From the NCBI RefSeq assembly GCF_001941345.1, contig NZ_CP009252.1:1-53466 (forward strand): a DNA stretch of 53,466 nt. Reading direction: 5' to 3'. This document shows, piece by piece, positions 7,935 through 15,682 of the stretch. Under the pieces are notes generated by a model. The model was given only the letters and a program-made list of their open reading frames with translations, made no database searches and had not been told where the DNA came from. A program made the position numbers and the translations under genes. Position 1 is the stretch's first letter, and each line of letters starts with the position of its first letter. This DNA comes from Corynebacterium stationis. GTDB lineage: Bacteria; Actinomycetota; Actinomycetes; Mycobacteriales; Mycobacteriaceae.

Positions 7935-9356
7935 TCATGCGCAGCACGACAGCAGCGACGGGTCGGTGGTGAAGGCCTTCGCGGCGATCCGGATGCCCTC
8001 GGCCATGGTTAGGTAGGGGGCCCAGGCGTCGGCGATCTCGGCGACGGTCCTGCCGAGCACGTGGACGCCTGCGGCGGCGAGCTCCCCGGCGTCCTTGGCG
8101 ACGGCGGTCAGGCCGAGGATCTCGTTCGTCTCGGCGTTCACGACGATCTTGATGAACCCGCGGGTGTCGCGGTTCACCAAGGCGCGGGGCACGTGGTGCA
8201 GGGGCAGGACGCGGCAGTCGCAGCGGATCCCCGCGGCGAGGACGTCCTTCTCGGTCATCCCGACCGCGCCGATCGCGGGCCCGGTGAACGTCACCCGCGG
8301 CAGGCGGGCGTAGTCGACGGACCGGTCGGCGTCGGCGAACGCGTTCTCGGCGACGAGGGTGCCGTGGTGGGCGGCGACGTAGACGAACTCGGGGTGCCCG
8401 GTCACGTCGCCCGCGGCCCAGATCCGCGGGTTCGAGGACTGCAGCCGGTCGGAGACGACCACCTCGCCGGAGTCTCCGGTCTTCACCCCGACCGCATCGA
8501 GGTTCAGGCCATCGGTGACGGGACGGCGTCCGAGGGCGACCAGGACCTGGTCGGCGCGGAACTCCTGCGAGCCGCCGGACACGGCGGCGGTCACGACGGC
8601 CTCGCCTCCCGTGCCGCGGGAGGCCCGGGTGGGCACTGCGCGGCTGACGACGCGGATGCCCTCGTCGGCGAACACCTCCTGGAGCGCCTTCGACACCTCC
8701 GGCTCCTCCTTCGAGGCGAGCCGGGACCGCACGAGCAGCGTGACCTGCGAGCCGAGGCGGGCGAACAGCTGCGCCTGCTCCAGGGCGATGTAGCCGCCGC
8801 CGAGCACCAGCAGCGACTCGGGGACCTCCGTCAGCTCCATCGCCGTGGTCGAGGTCAGGTATCCGGTCTCCTCCAGGCCGTCGATCGGCGGTGCCCACGG
8901 GCGAGAACCAGTCGCGACCAGGTAGTGGTGGGCCTCGATGGTCTCGACGCTTCTGTCGGCTCCGGCAACATCGAGAACCGGCGCATCAGGGGTGCCCACG
9001 AACGAGGCGTCGCCGCGGAGGACCTGCCAGCCGTAGGAGTCGGCGACGTCGGCGTACTTATCGCCGCGCAGCGACTCCACCAACGCTTGCTTCCCAGCGA
9101 TCAGCGCGGGCATGTCGACGGGATCCGCCGTCGACGCGATCCCGGGGAACCGGGTTGCGGCGTCGACGGCGACGTGCCGCGCGCCGGCCGCGGCGATGAG
9201 CGCCTTCGACGGGACGCAGCCCGTGTTCACGCAGGTGCCGCCGAGCGTCCCGCGCTCGATCATCACCACCGACTTTCCGAGCGTGCTGGCGCGGATCGCA
9301 GCGGCGAACGCGCCGCCTCCCGATCCGATGATGGCGAGATCGTACTTCGTAGGCAT
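7935..9356 (-). CDS. merA: Mercuric reductase MerA (473 aa)
   Basis: A flavoprotein disulfide reductase that reduces Hg(II) to volatile Hg(0) with NADPH in the cytoplasm. The N-terminus has the FAD-binding DLAIIGSGGGAFAAAIRA, and the redox site is GTCVNTGCVPSK with Cys42 and Cys47. The NAD-binding fold is LLVLGGGYIALEQAQLF, and the second FAD motif is IWAAGDVTGHPEFVY. The C-terminus ends SLLSCCA; the vicinal Cys pair hands Hg(II) to the active site and separates MerA from dihydrolipoamide dehydrogenase. The NmerA HMA domain is absent, as in many actinobacterial forms. The ATG at 9354-9356 is chosen because aggag lies 8 bases upstream; a TTG five codons earlier overlaps that site. It diverges from merR across a 98-bp operator region. 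No merT/merP transporter is present. Confidence 0.95.
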   Translation of the reverse strand: MPTKYDLAIIGSGGGAFAAAIRASTLGKSVVMIERGTLGGTCVNTGCVPSKALIAAAGARHVAVDAATRFPGIASTADPVDMPALIAGKQALVESLRGDKYADVADSYGWQVLRGDASFVGTPDAPVLDVAGADRSVETIEAHHYLVATGSRPWAPPIDGLEETGYLTSTTAMELTEVPESLLVLGGGYIALEQAQLFARLGSQVTLLVRSRLASKEEPEVSKALQEVFADEGIRVVSRAVPTRASRGTGGEAVVTAAVSGGSQEFRADQVLVALGRRPVTDGLNLDAVGVKTGDSGEVVVSDRLQSSNPRIWAAGDVTGHPEFVYVAAHHGTLVAENAFADADRSVDYARLPRVTFTGPAIGAVGMTEKDVLAAGIRCDCRVLPLHHVPRALVNRDTRGFIKIVVNAETNEILGLTAVAKDAGELAAAGVHVLGRTVAEIADAWAPYLTMAEGIRIAAKAFTTDPSLLSCCA

Positions 9357-9404
9357 CGCTGCTCCTGTCAACTCTTGGCTTTCTGCTCTGTCTCAGCCAT
9401 ACTG

Positions 9405-9428
9405 GACCTTCCAGTGCAGGGGAAGGTC
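9405..9428. promoter_or_regulatory. MerR-type operator between merA and merR
   Basis: A perfect 8-bp inverted repeat, gaccttcc (9405-9412) and ggaaggtc (9421-9428), is separated by 8 bp. On the minus strand a -35-like ttgacc overlaps the first arm, with a -10-like catact/agtatg element about 20 bp downstream. The overlong spacer with a central dyad is the hallmark of promoters that MerR-family activators untwist. It should drive merA and autoregulate merR. Confidence 0.85.
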
Positions 9429-9454
9429 AAGCGCGGCCACGGAGGGAGACAGCA

Positions 9455-9844
9455 ATGCGGATCGGAGAACTCGCCGAGAGGGCGGGCACTACCGCGAAGA
9501 CCCTTCGCTTCTACGAGGAACAGGGCCTTCTGCCCCCGACCGAGCGCACGCCGTCCGGATACCGCGACTACGCGCCCGAGACGGTCGCTCGGATCGACTT
9601 CGTCCACCGCGGCCAGGCCGCGGGCCTCACCCTCGCCCAGATCCGCCAGATCCTCGACATCCGCGACGGCGGCCAGGCGCCCTGCGAGCACGTGCGCGAC
9701 CTGCTTGACGTGCGCCTCGCTGAGATCGAGCAGCAGATCGCGCAGCTCTCCGTGCTGCGCGACACTATCGCGGACCTCAGACAGGACGCCGCGCACCCGG
9801 ACCCTGAAACGTGCAGCACCGATCAAGTGTGTAGGTACTTGTAA
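9455..9844 (+). CDS. merR: MerR-family mercury-responsive regulator (129 aa)
   Basis: A winged-helix regulator with MRIGELAERAGTTAKTLRFY at the N-terminus, the DNA-binding part, followed by a long dimerisation helix and a C-terminal metal-binding loop. The Cys residues sit at positions 77 (APCEHV), 120 and 126 (TCSTDQVC). This matches the three-Cys arrangement by which classical MerR holds Hg(II) between two subunits. The ATG at 9455 has ggaggg upstream. The gene diverges from merA and shares the 9405-9428 operator. Related MerR proteins sense Cu, Cd or Pb, but the merA partner and the Cys pattern favour mercury. Confidence 0.9.
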   Translation: MRIGELAERAGTTAKTLRFYEEQGLLPPTERTPSGYRDYAPETVARIDFVHRGQAAGLTLAQIRQILDIRDGGQAPCEHVRDLLDVRLAEIEQQIAQLSVLRDTIADLRQDAAHPDPETCSTDQVCRYL

Positions 9845-10034
9845 TCCAATTGGGCACACCTCCTTAGCAACCACGCTATGCGAGAGTTGCAGCTCGACGA
9901 GAGCCAGGATGACAGGATTAACCGCCAGGAGCTATCTATAAATAGGGACTATTTCTTACCTGGAAGTAACATTTTGGCGGTTGAGGATAATACCTTTGGT
10001 GCATTTTGAGCCAAAAAATTCTTGGCCTCTGGAT
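9845..10034. other. Short AT-rich spacer between merR and an IS6-like element
   Basis: No gene is seen. The stretch is more AT-rich than the mer module (around ctatctataaatagggacta) and ends exactly at the left end of the IS6-like copy. It is probably older flanking DNA. Confidence 0.4.
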
Positions 10035-10881
10035 GGTGCTGTTGCAAAGTTGGGCGGAGAGCAGCGAAGACTCAGTTTCTCATTCTCTGATGGCCGCTGC
10101 GTGTGGGCGTTGTTAGGCCGTCTCGAAGACCCGGTTGACGATCACCGCGTCCGGGTTCGGTTGCCCGTGAGGTCAAACATCGTGCCTTGCCCTTTCCGCA
10201 ATGAGTGCATCGCCTCCATCCCTTTCAACGTCCGATATGCAGATGTCCGGTTCTTAAACGCGCCTTTCGGCCCGAGGATCCGCTTCAGCCGACCATGGTC
10301 GCCTTCCAGGATGTTGTTGAGGTATTTCACCTGCCGGTGTTCCACTGTTGGCGGGCAGATTCCCTCTGACTTCAACTCGGCGATTGCCCTGGCTAGAGAG
10401 GGTGCTTTATCGGTGTTGATCGCTCTGGGATACCCGGCTGACGCATTGGATCTGAGGGTCTTGGCCAGGAAACGCTTCGCTGCCGCGACGTTGCGCTTCG
10501 GGGAGAGGTAAAAGTCCAGGGTCTGGCCACCGGCGGTGATCGCCAGATCAGAGGTAGCACCACTTCCCACCGACCCGGATATAGGTCTCATCCACCCGCC
10601 AGGAACTGGCCTGCCAGTCAGGTACCTGCCGGTACCACCGTGTTTGCTTATCCAGCTCAGGGGCGTATTTCTGGACCCACCGATAGATCGTGGTGTGATC
10701 GACCGGCACGCCCCGCTGAAGTCATCATTTCCTCCAAGTCTCGGTAGCTCACCCCGTAGCGGCAGTGACCTGCGCACTGCCCACAGAATGATGTCACGGG
10801 GAAACGACGACCGGAGAAGATACCCATGGCTGTGATTATTTCACGTCGATCTTCCTACTGCCCCAACTTTGCAACAGCACC
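10035..10881 (-). mobile_element. IS6-family element, copy A (transposase on the minus strand, broken)
   Basis: The ends are a near-perfect inverted repeat: ggtgctgttgcaaagttggg at 10035 and its complement, ending at 10881. The length of 847 bp fits the IS6 family. The transposase frame starts at 10827 on the minus strand (MGIFSGRRFPRD) and ends at about 10115, but it is split by frameshifts near the start of the catalytic domain, at about 10560, and again near the C-terminus at about 10178. Recognisable parts include DFYLSPKRNVAAAKRFLAK, INTDKAPSLA, and KYLNNILEGDHGRLKRI with the family's DDE pattern. The 8-bp flanks ctctggat and cgccccgg differ, so no target duplication is visible. Copy B is at 45665. 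Confidence 0.85.
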
Positions 10882-10933
10882 CGCCCCGGTTATAAGTTGG
10901 GGCGCCAAGTCGATGTGCTCGAGTCGGGGGATG

Positions 10934-12493
10934 TTAGTGACCGGTGCCAAGCCGGCCAGACAGTCGGTTCAGCCGGTCCTGACTGGGACCGTCGAGCCCG
11001 ATAATGGACACGGTTTTGCCTTTGTCCTGGAACTTCTGCGTAATCGCGTCAAAGGTCGCGACCGTGGAGGCATCCCAGATCTCCGCCTCAGTGAGATCAA
11101 TAGTGATATGACGGGCAGAATCGGTGTAATCAAAGCGATAAACCAGGTCATTGCTTGATGCCCAAAACAACTGGCCATGCACCCGGTAGGTACGAGTATC
11201 AATCTGGCCATCGCCATCGCCGTCGATCTCGGAGACCTTTTCAATGGAAACGATATGTGCCACCCGACGGGCGAACATGATCATCGCGGTGACCACACCC
11301 AGCACCACACCGATGGCCAGGTTGTGGGTGGCTAGGGTGGCAATAATCGTCACGGCCATAACAATGGTCTCAGGGACCGGCATGAGCTTAAGGGTGCGTG
11401 GATGCACCGAGTGCCAGTCGATGGTGCCGACCGAGACCATGATCATGATTGCCACCAGCGCAGCCATCGGGATCATGCCAACGATATCGCCCAGTGCCAG
11501 GACCAGGACCAGCAGGAACACACCGGCTAACAGGGTGGATAGGCGGGTACGTGCCCCGGATTCGCGGACGTTGATCATGGTTTGACCGATCATCGCGCAG
11601 CCACCCATGCCGCCGAAGAAACCGGAGGCAATATTAGCCACCCCCTGTCCCCAGGATTCGCGAGTTTTATCGGAATGAGTGTCGGTGATGTCATCGACGA
11701 GCTTGGCGGTCATCAACGATTCCATGAGACCGACCACGGCCATGGCCAGGGCATAAGGCGCGATGATCTGCAGGGTCTCCAACGTCCACGGCACGTTCGG
11801 AATAAACAGGGACGGTAAGGTCTCCGGCATCTTGCCCATGTCCGAGACCGTCGGGACAGTCAAACCGGCGGCAATGACCAAACCGGTGAGCACGATAATC
11901 GTGACCAGCGGGGCGGGGATCACACTGGTGAGCTTGGGGAAGAAAATCATGATCACCACACCCAAGCCGACGAGTGGGTAGACCATCCAAGGCACGTCAA
12001 TGAGGTGTTCGAGTTGGGCGGTGAAAATCATAATGCCCAGTGCATTGACGAAACCCAGCATCACCGATCGGGGGATAAAACGCTGAAGTTTCGCCACACC
12101 GAGGGCGCCGAGCACGATTTGTAGGACACCGCCCAACAGGACGGTGGCGATGAAATAATCCATCCCGTAATCACGCGCCACAGGAGCAATGACTAGGGCA
12201 ATAGCCCCGGTGGCGGCGGTGATCATTGCCGGGCGGCCACCGGTAAAGGCGATCGCAATGGCCATGACTACCGAGGAAAACAGACCCACGGCTGGGTCAA
12301 CACCGGCAAGGATGGAAAAGGCAATGGCCTCAGGGATCAGTGCCAGGGATACCGCCAGTCCGGCCAGAATCTCTATACGGATACGGGCGGGGGAAGAAAA
12401 TGCGTAACGGAAGGATGCGATGGTCCCGGTAGGGGCATCAGCGCCGTCTGGACTCAGGAGGGGGTGGGGGGCCGCCGTGCTAGTTTCAGTCAT
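10934..12493 (-). CDS. SulP-family inorganic anion transporter with STAS domain (519 aa)
   Basis: A secondary transporter of the SulP (SLC26) family, which moves sulfate, bicarbonate or related anions across the cytoplasmic membrane. About residues 30-410 contain the many hydrophobic helices and family motifs: LAVSLALIPEAIAFSILAGV, GLFSSVVMAIAIAFTGGRP, and FFGGMGGCAMIGQTMINV. The C-terminal 100 residues (YRVHGQLFWASSNDLVYRFD, then ITIDLTEAEIWDASTVATF) form a STAS domain. The ATG at 12491-12493 starts the protein. The gene diverges from a MerR regulator with a dyad operator between them. Sulfate, molybdate or tungstate-type substrates are possible; the sequence does not decide. It lies between two IS6 ends in the same orientation, so it was probably brought in by IS6. 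Confidence 0.93.
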   Translation of the reverse strand: MTETSTAAPHPLLSPDGADAPTGTIASFRYAFSSPARIRIEILAGLAVSLALIPEAIAFSILAGVDPAVGLFSSVVMAIAIAFTGGRPAMITAATGAIALVIAPVARDYGMDYFIATVLLGGVLQIVLGALGVAKLQRFIPRSVMLGFVNALGIMIFTAQLEHLIDVPWMVYPLVGLGVVIMIFFPKLTSVIPAPLVTIIVLTGLVIAAGLTVPTVSDMGKMPETLPSLFIPNVPWTLETLQIIAPYALAMAVVGLMESLMTAKLVDDITDTHSDKTRESWGQGVANIASGFFGGMGGCAMIGQTMINVRESGARTRLSTLLAGVFLLVLVLALGDIVGMIPMAALVAIMIMVSVGTIDWHSVHPRTLKLMPVPETIVMAVTIIATLATHNLAIGVVLGVVTAMIMFARRVAHIVSIEKVSEIDGDGDGQIDTRTYRVHGQLFWASSNDLVYRFDYTDSARHITIDLTEAEIWDASTVATFDAITQKFQDKGKTVSIIGLDGPSQDRLNRLSGRLGTGH

Positions 12494-12545
12494 AGATGTC
12501 CAATCTTTGAGGGGATAGGTAACTGGGCGAACGCCCGAAAGGAAT

Positions 12546-12572
12546 CCAACCCTCTAGTAGCTTTAGGGTTGG
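12546..12572. promoter_or_regulatory. Dyad operator between sulP and merR-like gene
   Basis: ccaaccct (12546-12553) and agggttgg (12565-12572) form a perfect 8-bp inverted repeat with an 11-bp spacer in the divergent promoter region. The spacing suits a MerR-family dimer and probably controls both genes. Confidence 0.7.
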
Positions 12573-12662
12573 TGATGGTGGTTATGGTAGCGGGAGTTTT
12601 ACTCAACCGCCAACCCAGGCACAGGAACCCGTGGGCAACATCACCGTGAAGGAGAACAGGCA

Positions 12663-13067
12663 ATGCAAAACAGTAATTTCAAGATCGGCGAGGTCGTTGA
12701 CCAGACGGGGTTGTCGATTCCCACCTTGCGTCATTATGACAACGTCGGCCTGATTACCCCATCGGGGCGTAGCCCTGGTGGGTTCAGGCTTTATAGTGAG
12801 GCTGATGTACGTCGTGTTTTGTTGGTGCGACGGATGAAACCGCTGGGGTTTACTCTGGATCAGATGCGGGATTTCCTGGAAGCTGCGGAGATTCTTCATA
12901 GTTCAGATGGCGGGCAGGACAGTGATCCCGCGCAGCAGGCACGGAGTAATGCCAAGGCCACCCTTGCCGACATTCGTGAGGAGACGCGCGCCCGCTACGA
13001 AAAGCTACGCAGGCAAATTACCTACGCTGAGGAATTCCTCGATCTGGTCAACACCCTGGCACCCTAA
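12663..13067 (+). CDS. MerR-family transcriptional regulator of the sulP module (134 aa)
   Basis: The N-terminal DNA-binding domain reads FKIGEVVDQTGLSIPTLRHY, followed by the wing (GGFRLYSEADVRRVLLVRRM) and the long dimerisation helix. The C-terminal half (residues 75-134) has no Cys and is rich in charged residues, so a metal ligand is unlikely; a small organic or anionic signal is more plausible. The ATG at 12663 has a strong ribosome site, aaggagaa, 8 bases upstream. It is divergent from the SulP transporter with a dyad operator in the gap, which suggests that it regulates the transporter. The stop codon is followed at once by an isolated IS6 end. Confidence 0.9.
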   Translation: MQNSNFKIGEVVDQTGLSIPTLRHYDNVGLITPSGRSPGGFRLYSEADVRRVLLVRRMKPLGFTLDQMRDFLEAAEILHSSDGGQDSDPAQQARSNAKATLADIREETRARYEKLRRQITYAEEFLDLVNTLAP

Positions 13068-13092
13068 ACTGCCCCAACTTTGCAACAGCACC
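13068..13092. mobile_element. Isolated IS6-family terminal repeat (25 bp)
   Basis: The 25 bp starting at the base after the merR stop codon are the same as the transposase-proximal end of the IS6-like copies, including the core ccaactttgcaacagcacc. No transposase follows. Orientation is the same as the right end of copy A at 10857-10881. It marks the boundary where low-GC plasmid backbone begins. Confidence 0.85.
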
Positions 13093-13166
13093 CCCTTATT
13101 CTAAAAATGGGCTGTGCACTTTCCTGGCACCCATGGAATAGCTCCTGCAAAATATAAGGATTACTG

Positions 13167-13469
13167 ATGGATAACTCTGCCCAGCAAGCAGTCGACAACA
13201 CGCACGTGCACTACGTATTTATCATCGCGTGCGCACGCACACGCGACTACGCAGACGCAAAGGACGCGGCAGACAACGCCGCACGAACCCTCACCGAACT
13301 CGCGGAACTCCTACCGTCCACTTCCCCACTCTTCTCGGAAATGCACCAGCTTCGTTCCATCATTCATGCCGCGCGGCAAAGCCTTGCCCGACAGCAGCAA
13401 CCCCAGGACTTAGAAAAAGGTCTAGACCTCATAACCACAATTGAAGAACATCTAAACCCGGGAGATTGA
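13167..13469 (+). CDS. Small helical protein of unknown function (100 aa)
   Basis: The ATG at 13167 is preceded by aagga 6 bases upstream. The protein is predicted to be largely alpha-helical, with alternating Ala, Leu and charged residues (RDYADAKDAADNAARTLTEL, ARQSLARQQQPQDLEKGLDL). There is no signal peptide, membrane helix or Cys pair. It resembles small plasmid-borne accessory proteins in composition, but I recognise no family. It lies immediately upstream of a TGCATTAATTAATGCA-like palindrome that opens the first 570-bp repeat. Confidence 0.6.
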   Translation: MDNSAQQAVDNTHVHYVFIIACARTRDYADAKDAADNAARTLTELAELLPSTSPLFSEMHQLRSIIHAARQSLARQQQPQDLEKGLDLITTIEEHLNPGD

Positions 13470-13657
13470 CACTTAAAGTGGTTGCATTAATTAATGCATT
13501 AGATTTTGTTGTTGCGGTGGGAAGTGTTCCAATTTCCTCGCTACGCTGCGGGAATTTCCACACATCATGATTGCCTGACCATGCTAGGACTACTGGTGGA
13601 TAACTCCCGTGGGAGATAGCCCCAAGATAAAAAGGTGACTTATGCGCCCAGGCGCAG

Positions 13658-13698
13658 CCCCTACCCAGCAGAGCTGGGCAGGGGTCTTTGTCTTTTTA
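13658..13698 (+). terminator. Rho-independent terminator in repeat copy 1
   Basis: cccctacccagc (13658-13669) pairs with gctgggcagggg (13673-13684) with one mismatch, followed by tctttgtcttttt. In copy 2 the stem is perfect. A transcript from upstream would end here, well before the promoter at 13964. Confidence 0.8.
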
Positions 13699-13921
13699 GT
13701 CTTAATAGGCCCTGCGGGCATTGTAGCTACCACCTCCCTGCGGGTAAGCACTTTCGCGGCATAAACCGCTTCGCTATTTATTCCACGATTGCTTGCCCTC
13801 CAGTCGGTGGTAGCAATGGTGCAAAGCACCTTATTAAGCCAAAAAAGACCAGGAGGAAACCAGTGGGGGCGGTGGCACCAGCGCGCATAATTGTCGCCGT
13901 TACCAGCGGAAACAACTATAA

Positions 13922-13970
13922 AACATGTTGCAATATATGTTGCATTATATATTGCAACATGTTAAACTAG
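13922..13970 (+). promoter_or_regulatory. Palindromic operator and promoter, site 1
   Basis: aacatgttgcaatata (13922-13937) and its exact complement (13948-13963) form a 16-bp inverted repeat with a further ttgcatt half-site in the loop. It is followed at once by taaact, which fits a -10 element at 13963-13968. The same layout occurs before parA (14925) and in repeat copy 2 (16671). A repressor bound here would overlap RNA polymerase. Confidence 0.75.
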
Positions 13971-14050
13971 AGTTATCGCACACGGGGGACACCCCGAAGC
14001 GACCACACAAGACCAGGCCGGACACGGCCACCAACCGAAAGGAGCCAGAC

Positions 14051-14287
14051 ATGGTAACCGGATTCGACATCACCAACATGATCCGCACCAGTATTCACCA
14101 AGGGCTAGCGGACGTCAGCACCCAAATGAAAACGCAAGAAAACGCCGAAAAAGAAGGCTACGTCTGCAAGCGCTGCCATAAGCCCGCACCTCTCGGCGTT
14201 GGCTACATCAGTCACGACCCTGCAATCACCTACGCAGACTCCAAAAACCGCACCAGCTGCCCATGCGGATACTCCCAAAAAATCTAA
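14051..14287 (+). CDS. Small zinc-ribbon-like protein (78 aa)
   Basis: The ATG at 14051 has the strong ribosome site gaaaggag 6-7 bases upstream, in a leader shared with the genes at 16784 and 17168. The C-terminal half carries YVCKRCHKPAPLGVGY and, 20 residues later, SCPCGYSQ, so four Cys arranged as CxxC...CxC could bind Zn. The N-terminal half is polar and helical. No family is recognised. It is followed 26 bp later by another small gene in the same direction, probably co-transcribed from the palindromic promoter at 13922-13970. Confidence 0.65.
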   Translation: MVTGFDITNMIRTSIHQGLADVSTQMKTQENAEKEGYVCKRCHKPAPLGVGYISHDPAITYADSKNRTSCPCGYSQKI

Positions 14288-14313
14288 CCAACCCCAACCG
14301 AAAGGACATCACA

Positions 14314-14544
14314 ATGGAACTCGTGACCGGAACCTTCACCGTCAGCGCCGCACAAAAAGCAGTCATCGACACTATGCGCTCTCCACATCTATCCCTCACG
14401 CACTTCAATGACGGAACAATTGCCGTTGTGGACGTTATCGATGACCACACCATACGCAACTACTCCATCAACCCAGACGGAACCCACATCATCGAAGAGC
14501 TAGAAGAAATAGGAGGTGGCTGGACGCAAGTGGCCACCAGCTAA
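14314..14544 (+). CDS. Small protein of unknown function (76 aa)
   Basis: The ATG at 14314 follows cgaaaggacatcaca, a good ribosome site and similar in wording to the other leaders of this region. The protein begins MELVTGTFTVSAAQKAVIDT and continues with beta-prone stretches (GTIAVVDVIDDHTIRNYSI). No membrane segment, Cys pair or known motif is visible. It is the second gene of a two-gene unit ending at a hairpin at 14551-14574. Confidence 0.6.
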   Translation: MELVTGTFTVSAAQKAVIDTMRSPHLSLTHFNDGTIAVVDVIDDHTIRNYSINPDGTHIIEELEEIGGGWTQVATS

Positions 14545-14550
14545 CCAATA

Positions 14551-14574
14551 TGCCCTGGCGCGATAGCCGGGGCA
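14551..14574 (+). terminator. Hairpin after the two small genes
   Basis: tgccctggc (14551-14559) and gccggggca (14566-14574) form a GC-rich stem with a six-base loop seven bases after the stop codon. The T tract is weak. Confidence 0.5.
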
Positions 14575-14599
14575 CTTCCCTATCTGGCCAAGAAAACCA

Positions 14600-14639
14600 C
14601 TAAAAGCATGTTGCATTAGTTAATGCAACATGCTTTTAG
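14600..14639. promoter_or_regulatory. Long perfect palindrome containing two ttgcatta half-sites
   Basis: ctaaaagcatgttgcatta (14600-14618) and its exact complement (14621-14639) are separated by only two bases. The half-site ttgcatta belongs to the same family as the operators at 13922, 14925 and 16671, but no gene start follows on either side within 280 bp. It may be a centromere-like ParB site, an operator array member, or a bidirectional terminator since A and T tracts flank the stem. Confidence 0.6.
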
Positions 14640-14778
14640 TCCCTTGCGAGAAGAAAGCCATCGCCCACAGCAACTGGCCTACGCGATACAGATTGCCCCC
14701 GCGACCAGGAGCAGAAAGAGCGGCGGTACTAAAAGGGCGTAGCCGCACCGAGCTGCGACCATAGTAAAAATGCACATA

Positions 14779-14920
14779 AAAAGCCCCCGGGCATCCCCGG
14801 GGGCAAAGCTCCAGGCATCCCCGGAGCTGGCGGGTAACCGAAAGAAATAATCGACCACCACAAGACCAGCTCCCATTGTAATCCCAACACTTTGCCGAGG
14901 CAATCGCCTCCCGCGAACTT
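14779..14920 (-). ncRNA. Candidate small RNA divergent from parA, ending in a strong terminator
   Basis: Read on the minus strand, a hairpin agctcc/ggagct (14808-14829) is followed by a 9-bp perfect stem, gcccccggg/cccgggggc (14783-14804), and then ttttta. That is a textbook rho-independent terminator. No protein gene precedes it; the space to the operator at 14925 is about 120 bases. A divergent promoter inside the parA operator would make a transcript of about 120-140 nt. This is inferred from the terminator and the gap, so the RNA start is unknown. Such RNAs can control plasmid copy number or partition. Confidence 0.45.
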
Positions 14921-14924
14921 AAAA

Positions 14925-14969
14925 CAGTTGCAATATATAATGCAATATATATTGCAACTGTGATAAACT
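14925..14969 (+). promoter_or_regulatory. Palindromic operator and promoter of the partition operon, site 2
   Basis: cagttgcaatatat (14925-14938) and its exact complement (14947-14960) enclose an 8-base loop. A -10-like gataaact follows at 14962-14969. The leader to parA is about 70 nt and ends with gaaaggaataac before the ATG. ParA/ParB operons are commonly autoregulated by their own DNA-binding protein, so the basic protein at 15675 is the natural candidate to bind here. Confidence 0.75.
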
Positions 14970-15040
14970 GACATTAGTGCAGTACAAGCACTAGATCACA
15001 AGGCCACAGCCAGACATGGCAACCAGCCGAAAGGAATAAC

Positions 15041-15682
15041 ATGCCTGTAATCTCAATCCTCAATATCAAAGGCGGAACCGGGAAGTCGATCTCCACTATG
15101 TGGCTGGCGACCGCCGCCACCTACAGTGACCAAGTTACTGTCCCGGTACACGTTGCAGACGGAGATGTCGCCCAGGGCACCCTCAGTGCCTGGTATGAAG
15201 ATGCTCAGGCCGCGCACGTCGAAAATCCAGAACTACCCAGCCCGAACTTTGAGCTAATTTCCGGCAATTACACTCAGCTGCTTCGGGGGATAAAGAAAGT
15301 CCCCAAAAAAGACCTCGTATTCGTCGATGGTTCTCCCGGGGACCACTCCATGGTTCGTGAACTTTCGGCGCTGTCAGACCTCGTTATCATCCCCACCAAA
15401 GGAACCCCCGGCGAACTTGAGCAAGTCCTCACCATTGCCGAACGCTTGCGAGCCGATAACATCCCGTACCGCATCATCTTTACGATGTGGAAGAAATCCG
15501 CCAACGTCATTCAAGAACTGCGCGACGTGCTCGACTCACTAGACGAGCCGTACATCTGGCCACCAATCGCGGATACAGCATATCTATCACGTGCCTACGG
15601 CACCCTGCCGCGAAATCACTTCAAAGATATGGAAGGCTACGACTCACTCTTAGAGAAAGTGCTAGAGCAGCTCAATGGCTAA
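15041..15682 (+). CDS. parA: ParA-family partition ATPase (213 aa)
   Basis: A small Walker-type ATPase that moves plasmid copies apart before cell division by binding nucleoid DNA in an ATP-dependent way. The deviant Walker A motif KGGTGKS lies near the start (residues 9-16), and the Walker B/switch region is DLVFVDGSPGDHSM. The usual C-terminal helix is present, and the length matches small type Ib ParA proteins without an N-terminal DNA-binding domain. The ATG at 15041 has gaaagga upstream. It overlaps the next gene by 8 bp, so the two are translationally coupled. Control is expected through the palindrome at 14925-14960. Confidence 0.93.
   Translation: MPVISILNIKGGTGKSISTMWLATAATYSDQVTVPVHVADGDVAQGTLSAWYEDAQAAHVENPELPSPNFELISGNYTQLLRGIKKVPKKDLVFVDGSPGDHSMVRELSALSDLVIIPTKGTPGELEQVLTIAERLRADNIPYRIIFTMWKKSANVIQELRDVLDSLDEPYIWPPIADTAYLSRAYGTLPRNHFKDMEGYDSLLEKVLEQLNG

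Larger units (their letters stand above)
13483..14053 (+). repeat. 570-bp direct repeat, copy 1 (non-coding leader region)
   Basis: This segment aligns almost base for base with 16219-16786. It contains, in order, a palindrome tgcattaattaatgca, several short hairpins, a rho-independent terminator (13658-13698) and a longer low-GC stretch. A promoter-operator palindrome (13922-13963), a taaact -10 element and a conserved leader ending in gaaaggagccagac then lead directly into the ATG at 14051. Open frames on both strands are partly shared by the two copies, but they have no start signals and differ mainly by amino-acid changes, so I read the region as regulatory or RNA-coding DNA. Confidence 0.85.

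Noticed and set aside
8061..9941. 626-codon frame on the plus strand opposite merA and across merR
   Set aside because: It covers merA in antisense and merR in another frame; no ribosome site or motif supports it.
13590..13829. Frames conserved between the two 570-bp repeats on both strands (e.g. minus 13590-13829 and its counterpart near 16300-16540)
   Set aside because: No start signals, changes between copies are mostly amino-acid altering, and a terminator hairpin lies inside, so RNA or DNA function is more likely than protein.
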